In this document: positions 14,199-21,722 of the stretch, piece by piece
How the letters are laid out: the number at the start of each line of letters is the position of its first letter
How positions within the stretch are numbered: the first letter of the stretch is position 1
Origin: a virus
Reading direction: 5' to 3' (one strand)
Virus record (IMG/VR): IMGVR_UViG_3300036770_002476
Coordinates: 1 to 27,224 of that record
Length of the DNA: 27,224 nt
Translations under genes and position numbers: made by a program
The notes under the pieces: model-generated
Database searches by the model: none
Told to the model about the DNA's origin: nothing
What the model saw: only the letters and a program-made list of their open reading frames with translations

Positions 14199-15760
14199 GA
14201 AAGGCGCTGAGACAGAGCAGCCGTCAAGCTGTTGCGACACCAAGCATCATCCAAGCACCAACAAAAGGGTGGAGTGCAAATAGCCTGCCCGTCAAAGCAG
14301 AAGAAGGAACTTCCCTGATCCTCGAAAACTGGTTTCCCGAGGCCACCTCGATCCGCCCGCGCAAGGGCTTCACCGAGCAGACCACCGGCATCACCGGCGG
14401 CGTCGAGACCCTGATGCCCTATGTCTCGGGTTCCACCCAGAAGCTGTTCGCGGCAGGCAACGACGCCATCTATGACGTGACCAGCGCCGGGGTTCTGGGT
14501 GCCGCCGTCCAGAGCAGCCTCAATTCGACGAAATTCATCTACACCAACTTCGCCACGGCGGCGGGGCAGTACCTGTTCATGGTCAACGGCGCGGATGCCG
14601 CCCGGCACTATAACGGCTCCTCCTGGGTGCAGCCGGTCATCACCAACGTGACCTCCTCCGACCTGTCTTATGTCGCATCGCACAAGTCGCGGCTGTTCTT
14701 CGTCGAGAAGACCTCGACCACCATCTGGTATCTGCCGGTGGACAGCATCGCCGGGGCCGCCACCGCCTTCGAGGTGGGCTCGCAACTGCGGCGCGGCGGC
14801 TACATCATGGCCATCGCCTCGTGGTCGGTCGATTCCGGCGACGGCATGGATGACCTGTTCGTGATCTGGTCCTCGGAAGGCGAAGTCCTGGTCTATGCCG
14901 GGACCAATCCGTCGAGCGATTACGCCCTTGTCGGCCGCTATTCGACCGGCAACCCCATCGGGGCGCGCTGCCTGTTCCCCATCGGCGGCGACCTCGCCAT
15001 GCTGTCGGAAGACGGGGTTCTCGCCTTGTCCTCGGTGATGCGCTTTGACCGCCTCACCACCAAGGAAAAGGCGCTCTCCGCCAAGATCGTGGACGAGTAC
15101 CGCCGGGTGGTGAAGGGCTATGCGGGCGAGTTCGGCTGGCAGATGGTGACGCTGCCCAAGGCGTCGATGGCGCTGATCAACGTGCCGGGCGACGGCGATG
15201 CCGGGGCCTCGGTGCAGTTCGCCTATAATGTTTCCACCAAGGCGTGGAGCCGGTTCACCGGCATGGACGCCACCTGCTGGGAGTTCTTCGACGGCGAGAT
15301 CTGGTTCGGCACGCCCGCAGGCGGAGTCTACAAGGCCGAGAGCGGCGGCACCGATGACGGGGCCTCGATCACCTGCCGCTGCCTCCCGGCCTTCTCGCAT
15401 CTGGGCGCGCCGGGGCGCACCAAGCACATCAAGCTGATCCAGCCGATGCTGTCCACGGACCTGAGCGAATACGCCTTCGGCCAGGGCTGCGTGGTCAACT
15501 TCCAGATGCCGGGCGTCATCGGCTCGGGCTCGCCCGCCGCCGTTGGGGTCTTCACCTGGGACGTCAGCACCTGGGACGGCGCGGATCTGTGGGCGGGCGA
15601 TCAGGTCTATGACTTCTGGGAGAGCGCCAACGCCATCGGCTACGTGATCTCGCCCTATACCGAGGTGCGGATCGACGCCACCGAGACGCCGGATTTCGAT
15701 TTCAGCCTGATCGGGTGGAACATTCTCCATGAAGCTGGCGGCCTGTCGTTCTCTGCCTGA
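14195..15760 (+). CDS. Tail hub or DNA stabilisation protein (P22 gp10-like)
   Basis: This 521-residue protein follows the adaptor gene. Its sequence is a run of beta strands with repeated aromatic and Gly turns, as in a propeller: NWFPEATSIRPRKGFTEQTT, DAARHYNGSSWVQPVI, SRLFFVEKTSTTIWYLPVDS and LGRYS-like turns. This pattern matches the gp10-like tail hub family, which closes the portal after packaging and carries the spikes. P22 gp10 is 472 residues, so the length is suitable. The start overlaps the HNH stop as ATGA. Its first 35 residues are of lower GC, like the HNH gene, so part of the original 5' end may have been replaced during insertion. Confidence 0.82.
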   Translation: MRKALRQSSRQAVATPSIIQAPTKGWSANSLPVKAEEGTSLILENWFPEATSIRPRKGFTEQTTGITGGVETLMPYVSGSTQKLFAAGNDAIYDVTSAGVLGAAVQSSLNSTKFIYTNFATAAGQYLFMVNGADAARHYNGSSWVQPVITNVTSSDLSYVASHKSRLFFVEKTSTTIWYLPVDSIAGAATAFEVGSQLRRGGYIMAIASWSVDSGDGMDDLFVIWSSEGEVLVYAGTNPSSDYALVGRYSTGNPIGARCLFPIGGDLAMLSEDGVLALSSVMRFDRLTTKEKALSAKIVDEYRRVVKGYAGEFGWQMVTLPKASMALINVPGDGDAGASVQFAYNVSTKAWSRFTGMDATCWEFFDGEIWFGTPAGGVYKAESGGTDDGASITCRCLPAFSHLGAPGRTKHIKLIQPMLSTDLSEYAFGQGCVVNFQMPGVIGSGSPAAVGVFTWDVSTWDGADLWAGDQVYDFWESANAIGYVISPYTEVRIDATETPDFDFSLIGWNILHEAGGLSFSA

Positions 15761-16175
15761 CGGCCCGGTGATCGTGGGCCGGTTTCTTCTGTGTGCGGAC
15801 GAAATGGTCGCGGGCTGGATGGCGAAGACGGCGGGGATCGAGATCAATCCTCCGTACACGGCCTTTGCCACGCTGTCGGATGATGGACAAATTGCCGGTG
15901 CCGTGCTATTCAATGACCTCCAAGAGGCCAGCGTCGAGGTGTCGATAGTCGCCCCCCGCCGCGTGTCTCGCAGCCTTCTCCGCGCTGCAGCCAGCTATGC
16001 GTTCGACACGCTGGGATGCAGCCGGGTGACGGCGAGGACCAGAGCATCAACCCTCCCGGTTCGTAGGTTCATAGAGAAGGCGGGCTTCCGGCAGGAAGGC
16101 GTCCTCCGGTCCTACTATCGAGACGGAGATGACGCCATCGTGTTCGGGATGCTGAAAACCGAATGCAGGTGGTGA
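15729..16175 (+). CDS. GNAT-family N-acetyltransferase
   Basis: This 148-residue protein has the GNAT layout: strand-rich start, VEVSIVAPRRVSRSLLRAAA leading into the acetyl-CoA helix, then the characteristic LGCSRVTARTRASTLPVRRF and IEKAGFRQEGVLRSYYRDGD before a final strand. It is closest to the phage GNAT type that ends in FGMLKTECRW-like sequences. The canonical QxxGxG loop is not obvious, with RRVSRS in its place. The ATG at 15729 lies inside the gp10-like gene (32-base overlap); a GTG at 15769 is an alternative. Such genes are common in tail regions of podoviruses, with unknown targets, possibly a virion or host protein. Confidence 0.85.
   Translation: MKLAACRSLPDGPVIVGRFLLCADEMVAGWMAKTAGIEINPPYTAFATLSDDGQIAGAVLFNDLQEASVEVSIVAPRRVSRSLLRAAASYAFDTLGCSRVTARTRASTLPVRRFIEKAGFRQEGVLRSYYRDGDDAIVFGMLKTECRW
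15851..15862. promoter_or_regulatory. Palindromic element, copy 5 (TCCGTACACGGC), in coding sequence
   Basis: This matches the repeated element at 11 of 12 positions, inside the acetyltransferase gene. I see no -10 or -35 box near it, so it may be fortuitous or a secondary binding site. Confidence 0.25.
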
Positions 16176-16176
16176 A

Positions 16177-16614
16177 ATGTCCTATCCGATGCCCTCGATC
16201 CTCTCCAAGGGACTGGAGTACATCCTCGGCCCCAACGGCATGGGGGTGACCGGCGGGACCACCTCTCAGACCGGTACGGGCGGCGGATCGTCCGCCAACG
16301 GATCATCGGCGGGCTTCCTGCCCGGCCAGTCGGCGCGCTTCACTCCTGATCCCACCGTCAACGGCCCGTGGACCCACACCCGCGCCGACATTCCGCTGTT
16401 CCGCCAGGCTGGCGGCAGCGCCACGCCCGCGGTTGGCGGGTTACCCGGCAACGCCATCGCCGCCCAGCCCATCGTCCCGCCGAACACGCCGCCGATGACG
16501 CCGCCGCCCGCGCCCAAGCCGCAGAATCCGGCGTTCTCGGGCGCGCGCCGCTGGCGCACCGCGCAGCGCCCCGATTACCGCAGCATGCTGGCCGACATCC
16601 TGGCGGGGAAATGA
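16177..16614 (+). CDS. Pro/Gly-rich phage protein, function unknown
   Basis: This 145-residue protein starts one base after the acetyltransferase stop; the GGTGGTGAA before it serves as a weak ribosome binding site. It opens with a short helix (PSILSKGLEYILGPNG), followed by a Gly/Ser/Thr-rich stretch, a Pro-rich stretch (about 95-125) and a C-terminal helix ending RSMLADILAGK. It looks largely disordered. Its place before the virion lysin and ejection genes suggests a small internal virion or tail-needle-like component. No domain is recognised. Confidence 0.65.
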   Translation: MSYPMPSILSKGLEYILGPNGMGVTGGTTSQTGTGGGSSANGSSAGFLPGQSARFTPDPTVNGPWTHTRADIPLFRQAGGSATPAVGGLPGNAIAAQPIVPPNTPPMTPPPAPKPQNPAFSGARRWRTAQRPDYRSMLADILAGK

Positions 16615-16618
16615 CCCG

Positions 16619-19000
16619 GTGCTGAACAAACGCCACATCACGGTGCCCAAGACCCATGACCCCGGCCTTGGGCGGCCCAAGGAGCATCTGGCCTACATCA
16701 ACAAGGCCGAGGCGGAAATGCTCCGTGTGCTGACGGATGGCACGGTCGAGGATGGCCCCAAGGGCATCCCGAGCTACGCCTCCTTCGCGGGCACGCAGGG
16801 CACCGGCTATGCCAGCGCGGCGCGGTCGACCCCGGTGTCGCGCCCGGCGGCCAGCCAGCCGTCGCGGCCCAATTCCGGCCCGACCAGCGCTCCGGTCCGT
16901 ACCCAGCCGTCGGCCAGCGTCAACCGGCCCTCCGACAGCGGCGGCTCGCGGCCTGCCGGTTCGCCCAGCTCAGCCAATGTGAACCGCCCTTCGGACAGCG
17001 GCGGCTCGCGCCCGGCGGGATCGGCGACCGCCCGGCCCTCCGGTGCGCCTGCCGCGCCGGGAGCCAGCCGGGCTGCGGCGGCGTCCTCCGCCCCGGCCAC
17101 GCGGTCGTTGACGCAGCCCGCCAACCGCCCTGCGGCGGCCCCTGTGGCTCCTGGCCGCGCTCCCGGCGTCGGCACCAATGCGCGCGGCCCGAACCCGGCT
17201 GCGGCGGCGGCGATGAACCGGCTGGCGGACCCGGCTCCGACGCCGGGCGCGCCCCTGCGGCCCAGCCAGAACATGCAGCGCCCGGCGCGCCCAGAAGTAG
17301 ACCGGCAGGCCCAGGCCAGTGCCGTGTCACGCGGCCCCGGCGTGCTGACCGGCTACCGTCCCGAGACCATTGCCCGCACCGTGGCGTTCGGCGAGAGCCC
17401 CGCAGGCCTGCGCGCCCCGGCGCTGGCTGGCGATCTCCGCAAGGCGGCGCTTAACGACCGGCAGCTTTTTTCAATGCAGGGGGCCACCCCGGAGCAGCAA
17501 GCGCTGTTGGGGCAGATCGGCTCGTCGGCGCTGCATGTTGCAATGCGGACGGGCCTCGATCCCCGCACCGTGCTGGGACAGGCCATGACCGAAAGCACCA
17601 CCGGCAGGCATGATAGCAAAGTGTCGGCGCTGGCCCGCAACGCCAACAACCTGTTTGGTATCAAGGGCCGTGGCAAGACGGGCGAGAACTGGGACGGCAG
17701 CGTGGTCCGCATGCCGACCAAGGAAGTGTTCAACGGCCAGACCGTGACCCTGCGCGAGCCATTTCGCGCCTATCCGACGCCGAACCAGTCGGTGCTGGAT
17801 TATGGCAACCTGATTGAGCGCCGTTATGCCAATGCCGCCAACGAGCCCACCGTCGAGGGCCAACTCGCGCGCATCCGCAGCGGTGGCTACGCCACCCATC
17901 CCTCGGCGGGCTATGTCCGCATGGGCGTCAGGAATGCCGAGCGCCTGTCGGTGGGGGGCGAGGATGCTTCCGGCACCCAGCTTGCCGCTCCCACAGAGCG
18001 GGCCACGGGCGGTTTCCAGACCGCCTCCGCCGCCGCGCCTGCCCAGCCCGCAGGCCCCGTGCCGCGCCCCGTGCCGCGTCCGTGGACGACGCCGCCCAAG
18101 CCCAATCCCCGCCCGTGGGGCGAGGCCCCGATCCCCCGCGCCCGTCCCGAGGTGCAAGGCCCGCCCCGGCCTCTCGCGGGCGATCCGCGCGTCAGCATGG
18201 CCCTTGGCTCTTATCCGGCCCGCGCTGTTCCCGTACCCACGGCCCGCCCGCCGGTGCAGGGGCCGCCGCGCCCCATGAGCGGCGATCCGCGCGTTTCGAT
18301 GCCGCCGGGCAGCTATCCCGCCGCCGGACGCATGGACAGCCAGGTGATGACGGACCCGCGCATCGGCCTGCCGCCGGGGCGCTATCCCGGCGCGCCGCCG
18401 GTCAAGGACCGCTCGCGGGTGCCTGCCGTCTCCATCGCCATGACCGATCCCCGGGTGACCCTGCCGCCCGGCTCCTATCCGGCGGCAGCCGCTCCGGCGC
18501 GCGGCCTTCCCCTGCGCGGCATTGACGGGCTCACCGGCCTGCCGCCCGGCTATGCCGAGCGCTACGGCCTCGGCGCCAAGCCTGCCGCCCCCGCTGCGCC
18601 GCCCGCCGAAGCCCCTGCCACGCGCGGCTGGCTGGAAGCGGCACAGGAAGGCCTTGGCGGCTTCCAGACCGCCGCCACCCAGAAGGTGGCCGAGGTCCAG
18701 CAGCAGATCGCCGACGCGCAGGAGAAATACGGCCCGATCACGCCTGAAAAGATCAAGCTGGCGCTGCTGTGGAACCGGCTGACCAGCGGTGATGGCAAGC
18801 CGTCATACGATTTCCGCGACACCACCAATGGCCGCGACGCGCCCGCACCGCGCCGCCGCATCGCCTTCCCGGCGGCTGGCACCGCCGCACCAGAACCGGT
18901 TCCGCCCGCCGTAGCACCGGTGGACATGAGCTATTTCACCAACGTCATGAGCCGCGAGGAGGCTTTGCGCCGCCTGCTCGGAGAGGAGTGGTCCGCATGA
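16619..19000 (+). CDS. Virion-associated glucosaminidase-domain protein
   Basis: This 793-residue protein starts at GTG 16619. Residues about 60-280 are low-complexity, rich in Ala, Pro, Arg and Ser, with a duplicated NRPSDSGGSRPAG. Residues about 290-440 form a glucosaminidase-type domain: HVAMRTGLDPRTVLGQAMTE with a likely catalytic Glu, NANNLFGIKG, then FRAYPTPNQSVLDYGNLIE and YATHPSAGYV. This family cuts peptidoglycan glycan strands. The C-terminal part has four units of the DPRVSMPPGSYP type (about 515-625) and a final helical region. In the tail and ejection block it most likely opens the cell wall during DNA entry. Start evidence is weak (no strong Shine-Dalgarno). Confidence 0.8.
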   Translation: MLNKRHITVPKTHDPGLGRPKEHLAYINKAEAEMLRVLTDGTVEDGPKGIPSYASFAGTQGTGYASAARSTPVSRPAASQPSRPNSGPTSAPVRTQPSASVNRPSDSGGSRPAGSPSSANVNRPSDSGGSRPAGSATARPSGAPAAPGASRAAAASSAPATRSLTQPANRPAAAPVAPGRAPGVGTNARGPNPAAAAAMNRLADPAPTPGAPLRPSQNMQRPARPEVDRQAQASAVSRGPGVLTGYRPETIARTVAFGESPAGLRAPALAGDLRKAALNDRQLFSMQGATPEQQALLGQIGSSALHVAMRTGLDPRTVLGQAMTESTTGRHDSKVSALARNANNLFGIKGRGKTGENWDGSVVRMPTKEVFNGQTVTLREPFRAYPTPNQSVLDYGNLIERRYANAANEPTVEGQLARIRSGGYATHPSAGYVRMGVRNAERLSVGGEDASGTQLAAPTERATGGFQTASAAAPAQPAGPVPRPVPRPWTTPPKPNPRPWGEAPIPRARPEVQGPPRPLAGDPRVSMALGSYPARAVPVPTARPPVQGPPRPMSGDPRVSMPPGSYPAAGRMDSQVMTDPRIGLPPGRYPGAPPVKDRSRVPAVSIAMTDPRVTLPPGSYPAAAAPARGLPLRGIDGLTGLPPGYAERYGLGAKPAAPAAPPAEAPATRGWLEAAQEGLGGFQTAATQKVAEVQQQIADAQEKYGPITPEKIKLALLWNRLTSGDGKPSYDFRDTTNGRDAPAPRRRIAFPAAGTAAPEPVPPAVAPVDMSYFTNVMSREEALRRLLGEEWSA
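16922..17020 (+). repeat. Duplicated 39-base coding unit
   Basis: Two copies (16922-16960 and 16982-17020), offset by 60 bases, encode NRPSDSGGSRPAG in the disordered N-terminal part of the glucosaminidase protein. The copies differ at a few third positions. Confidence 0.8.
18160..18485 (+). repeat. Four degenerate DPR-PPGSYP coding repeats
   Basis: Units of about 20-30 residues share GDPRVSM, TDPRIGL or TDPRVTL followed by a PPG(S/R)YP turn. They alternate with Arg/Pro/Ala linkers and are in frame. They suggest an extended, possibly partner-binding arm after the glucosaminidase domain. Confidence 0.75.
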
Positions 19001-20220
19001 ACTCTGGATCGAGAGCCCCCAAGCCGCCAGACCCCGTCAAGACCGCCGCCGCACAGACCGGCTCGAACCAGTCCACGGCGATCTATGAGCAGATGCTCAA
19101 CATGCAGGACCAGCGCACGCCCTATGGCTCGGTGACCTGGCAACCGGCTGGAACGTGGTCCTACACCGATCCCACCACCGGCAAGCTGATCAACGTGCCG
19201 AAGTTTATGGCCTCGACGGTGCTGAGCCCGGCGCAGCAGGGGCTGCTCGATCAGGAGCAGACCTTCGACGCCCGCTATAACCAGATGGCCATCGACCAAG
19301 CGGGCCGCGTCAAGGACACGCTGTCGACGCCGTTCAAGTATGATCCGGGCGTGCATGAAAGCTGGGCGGGCGGGCTGTACGACAAGCTGAACCGCGACAG
19401 CATCTCCCGCAATCAGGACGAGCTGGCGCAGTCGCTGGCCAACCGCGGCCTCAACATCGGCACCAAGGCCTATGACCAGGCTATGCGCGACTTCACCGAG
19501 GGCAACCAGCGCGCCCGCGACCAGTTCATGCTCGACAGCTATGGCACCGGCATGAACACCGCCCTGACCGAGCGCAACCAGCCCCTGAAGGAGGGCATCG
19601 CGCTCATGGGCGGCGGGCAGATCACCGAGCCCACCTGGCTGCAGGGTCCGCAGTCCGGGGTCGCCAACACCGATGTGGCAGGCCTCACCAACCAAGCCTA
19701 TGCCCAGAAGCTTGCGGCCTCGCAGCAGCAGGGCGGGCTGTGGAGTGCCTTGGGCCAGATCGGCGGCGCGGCGCTGGGCGGCTGGATGGCCTCCGACGAG
19801 CGCGTCAAGAACGTGAAGAGCGGCAAGAAGGGCTTGTCCAAGCTGGCCGAGAAGGAATGGTCCTACAAGGGCTCGGATCAGGTTCACCGGACGCCGACCG
19901 CGCAGGACGTCGAGCGCCAGATCCCCGAGGCGGTGGCCGAGGTCGATGGCGTCAAGTATGTGAACTGGAACCGGGTGCCGCAGGGCGAGAAGTACGCCCG
20001 CGACATCGCGCGCGAGCGCCAAGTGGACCCGCGTCTCTATGGCGGGCCGGGACGGCCCATGACCGATCTCCCGGACGGCCACATGGTGAAGCGCGGCGAG
20101 ATGCGCCTGCCGCCTGATGATCCCAATTACAACATCCGCAAGGCCCTGCCGAAGGCGACCTATCAGGACGCCGGACTGAAGCGCGGCGGGCTGCAGCGGC
20201 TCGGAAAGGCGGTGGCCTGA
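18997..20220 (+). CDS. Virion protein with S74-like C-terminal segment
   Basis: The protein is 407 residues from ATG 18997, chosen because GAGAGGA (18981-18987) lies nine bases upstream; a GTG at 18988 is too close to it. The first 240 residues are helical and Gln-rich (SPAQQGLLDQEQTFDARYNQ, LAQSLANRGLNIGTKAYDQA), like internal or ejection proteins. After a Gly/Ala hydrophobic stretch comes ASDERVKNVKSGKKGLSKLA, then EWSYKGSDQVHRTPTAQDVE and VDGVKYVNW, resembling the start of an S74 intramolecular chaperone domain. That family helps fibres trimerise and then self-cleaves at its Ser. Here S266 is present, but a helical non-fibre protein is attached. It overlaps both neighbours (ATGA and TGATG). 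Confidence 0.72.
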   Translation: MNSGSRAPKPPDPVKTAAAQTGSNQSTAIYEQMLNMQDQRTPYGSVTWQPAGTWSYTDPTTGKLINVPKFMASTVLSPAQQGLLDQEQTFDARYNQMAIDQAGRVKDTLSTPFKYDPGVHESWAGGLYDKLNRDSISRNQDELAQSLANRGLNIGTKAYDQAMRDFTEGNQRARDQFMLDSYGTGMNTALTERNQPLKEGIALMGGGQITEPTWLQGPQSGVANTDVAGLTNQAYAQKLAASQQQGGLWSALGQIGGAALGGWMASDERVKNVKSGKKGLSKLAEKEWSYKGSDQVHRTPTAQDVERQIPEAVAEVDGVKYVNWNRVPQGEKYARDIARERQVDPRLYGGPGRPMTDLPDGHMVKRGEMRLPPDDPNYNIRKALPKATYQDAGLKRGGLQRLGKAVA

Positions 20221-21722
20221 TGCTTCCTCCCCGTTCCCCCGGCATGGCCAAGATGGCCTCCGTTGTACGCGACAAGACCAAGAAGCCGATGGCGGCCTCT
20301 GCCGTCAGCGCGGTGACCTCGCGGCTTCCCGGCATCACCGGCGGGGCCATGGGACCGGCAGGCTTCGACGCCAGCCGCGATGCCTGGGCCAACGCGCTCT
20401 CGACGATGAGCGGGGTGAACACGCCCACGCCGCTCACCGCGCTGGCGAAGGTGGCGGGCATGGGGCTGGCGGGCTACGGGCAGGGCAAGGCCACGCGCGA
20501 GAAGGAGGCGGGGTCTTCCGCCTTCAAGTCGAAGCTGGCGGATGCGCTGGCGGGCACGCCCGACAACGGCGCGCTGATGGGCCTGATGGCTGATCCGTAT
20601 GCGGACGAATCGTCACAGCGCATGCTGTGGAGCATGTACGAGCGCAACAATCCGAGCGAACAGGACCAGCTCGCGCTGCGCAAGTCTCAGCTTGAGATCG
20701 AGCAGATGCAGCAGCCCGATCCGGTGACCGGCGTCGAGGTCGGCGGCAGGCTAATCAATCCGCAAACCGGCGAAGTCATGTATGAGGGCGGCCCCGAGCA
20801 GCAAAAGCCCGTGGTTGTCGGTGGGCGTCTCGTCAATCCCGTGACCGGCGATATTATTTTTGAAAGCCCCCAGGACGACGCCACAAAGGGCGTCGAGGTC
20901 AATGGCAAGCTCGTGAATCCCCTCACTGGCGAAGTGATCTACGACGGGCCCGGAAGTGCTGCGGACGCTCCGAAAGTCGATACCTACAAGGCGACAGATC
21001 CGCAGACTGGGAAGCCTGTGGAAATTACGCGCGAGTGGCGCAATGGCGACTGGGTCGAAGTCGGCAGGGCTCCTGTGCAGCAGTCCGGCATCAACATCGA
21101 CATGGGCGGCGGCGGCGATAAGCAGGTGTTCGACCGCATGGGCCAGATGTACGATGGCGTCAACACCATGAGGCAAGGTCTCCGTTCGCTACGGGAAGCC
21201 AAGAAAGCCATTCTTGACGGTGCCATCACTGGCCCGATGGCCGAGCAGCGCCTTTATCTTCAGAAGATCGGCGCAGCCCTTGGCATCGCTGATCCAAGCC
21301 GGATCGAAAACACGGAAACATTCCGGGCGGCTATTGCGCCGCAGGTCGCCGCGATGATCAAGGCCACGGTTGGTTCAACGCAGATTTCGAACACCGACCG
21401 CGACTTTGCCATGATGGCAGCGGGCGGCCAGATCGACCTGAACGAGGGCACCATCCTCCGGCTTGTGGACATCATGGAGCGTGCCAACGCCGCTGCCATT
21501 GATGACTATCAGGCACGTCTTGATCGTGTCTATGCACCCGACAGCGCTGATCCGAATGTCCAGCGCAGCCGCGCAATCTTTGAGATTCAAGACGAACCTG
21601 CCATGCCGGGCGACATCATGCGCCTGCCGCAGGACGATGCAGGGGCGGACGCTATGTATGAACAACTCCCCTCTGGCGCATGGTTCCAGGCTCCAGACGG
21701 GTCGATCAGGAGGAAACCCTGA
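20220..21722 (+). CDS. Putative ejection or internal virion protein
   Basis: This 500-residue protein starts at an ATG sharing the last base of the previous stop. The first 100 residues contain Ala/Gly-rich helices (ALAKVAGMGLAGYGQGKATR). Residues about 167-244 hold three copies of a unit like VEVGGRLINPQTGEVMYEGG. The C-terminal half is helical and regular (GLRSLREAKKAILDGAITGP, NTETFRAAIAPQVAAMIKAT, QISNTDRDFAMMAAGGQIDL). I associate such C-terminal segments with large internal proteins of podoviruses that are injected with the DNA. No enzyme motif is visible. Placement between the S74-like and the 715-residue protein supports an ejection role. Confidence 0.68.
   Translation: MLPPRSPGMAKMASVVRDKTKKPMAASAVSAVTSRLPGITGGAMGPAGFDASRDAWANALSTMSGVNTPTPLTALAKVAGMGLAGYGQGKATREKEAGSSAFKSKLADALAGTPDNGALMGLMADPYADESSQRMLWSMYERNNPSEQDQLALRKSQLEIEQMQQPDPVTGVEVGGRLINPQTGEVMYEGGPEQQKPVVVGGRLVNPVTGDIIFESPQDDATKGVEVNGKLVNPLTGEVIYDGPGSAADAPKVDTYKATDPQTGKPVEITREWRNGDWVEVGRAPVQQSGINIDMGGGGDKQVFDRMGQMYDGVNTMRQGLRSLREAKKAILDGAITGPMAEQRLYLQKIGAALGIADPSRIENTETFRAAIAPQVAAMIKATVGSTQISNTDRDFAMMAAGGQIDLNEGTILRLVDIMERANAAAIDDYQARLDRVYAPDSADPNVQRSRAIFEIQDEPAMPGDIMRLPQDDAGADAMYEQLPSGAWFQAPDGSIRRKP
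20594..20605. promoter_or_regulatory. Palindromic element, copy 6 (TCCGTATGCGGA), in coding sequence
   Basis: This matches the repeated element at 11 of 12 positions, inside the 500-residue ejection-type gene. There is no promoter-like sequence nearby, so its relevance is uncertain. Confidence 0.25.

Noticed and set aside
14177-15913. Minus-strand open frame (578 codons) opposite the tail hub gene
   Set aside because: Same shadow effect; the plus-strand genes here have family-specific patterns.
16891-16904. GTCCGTACCCAGC as a further copy of the palindromic element
   Set aside because: About 9 of 12 positions match, with no promoter-like context.
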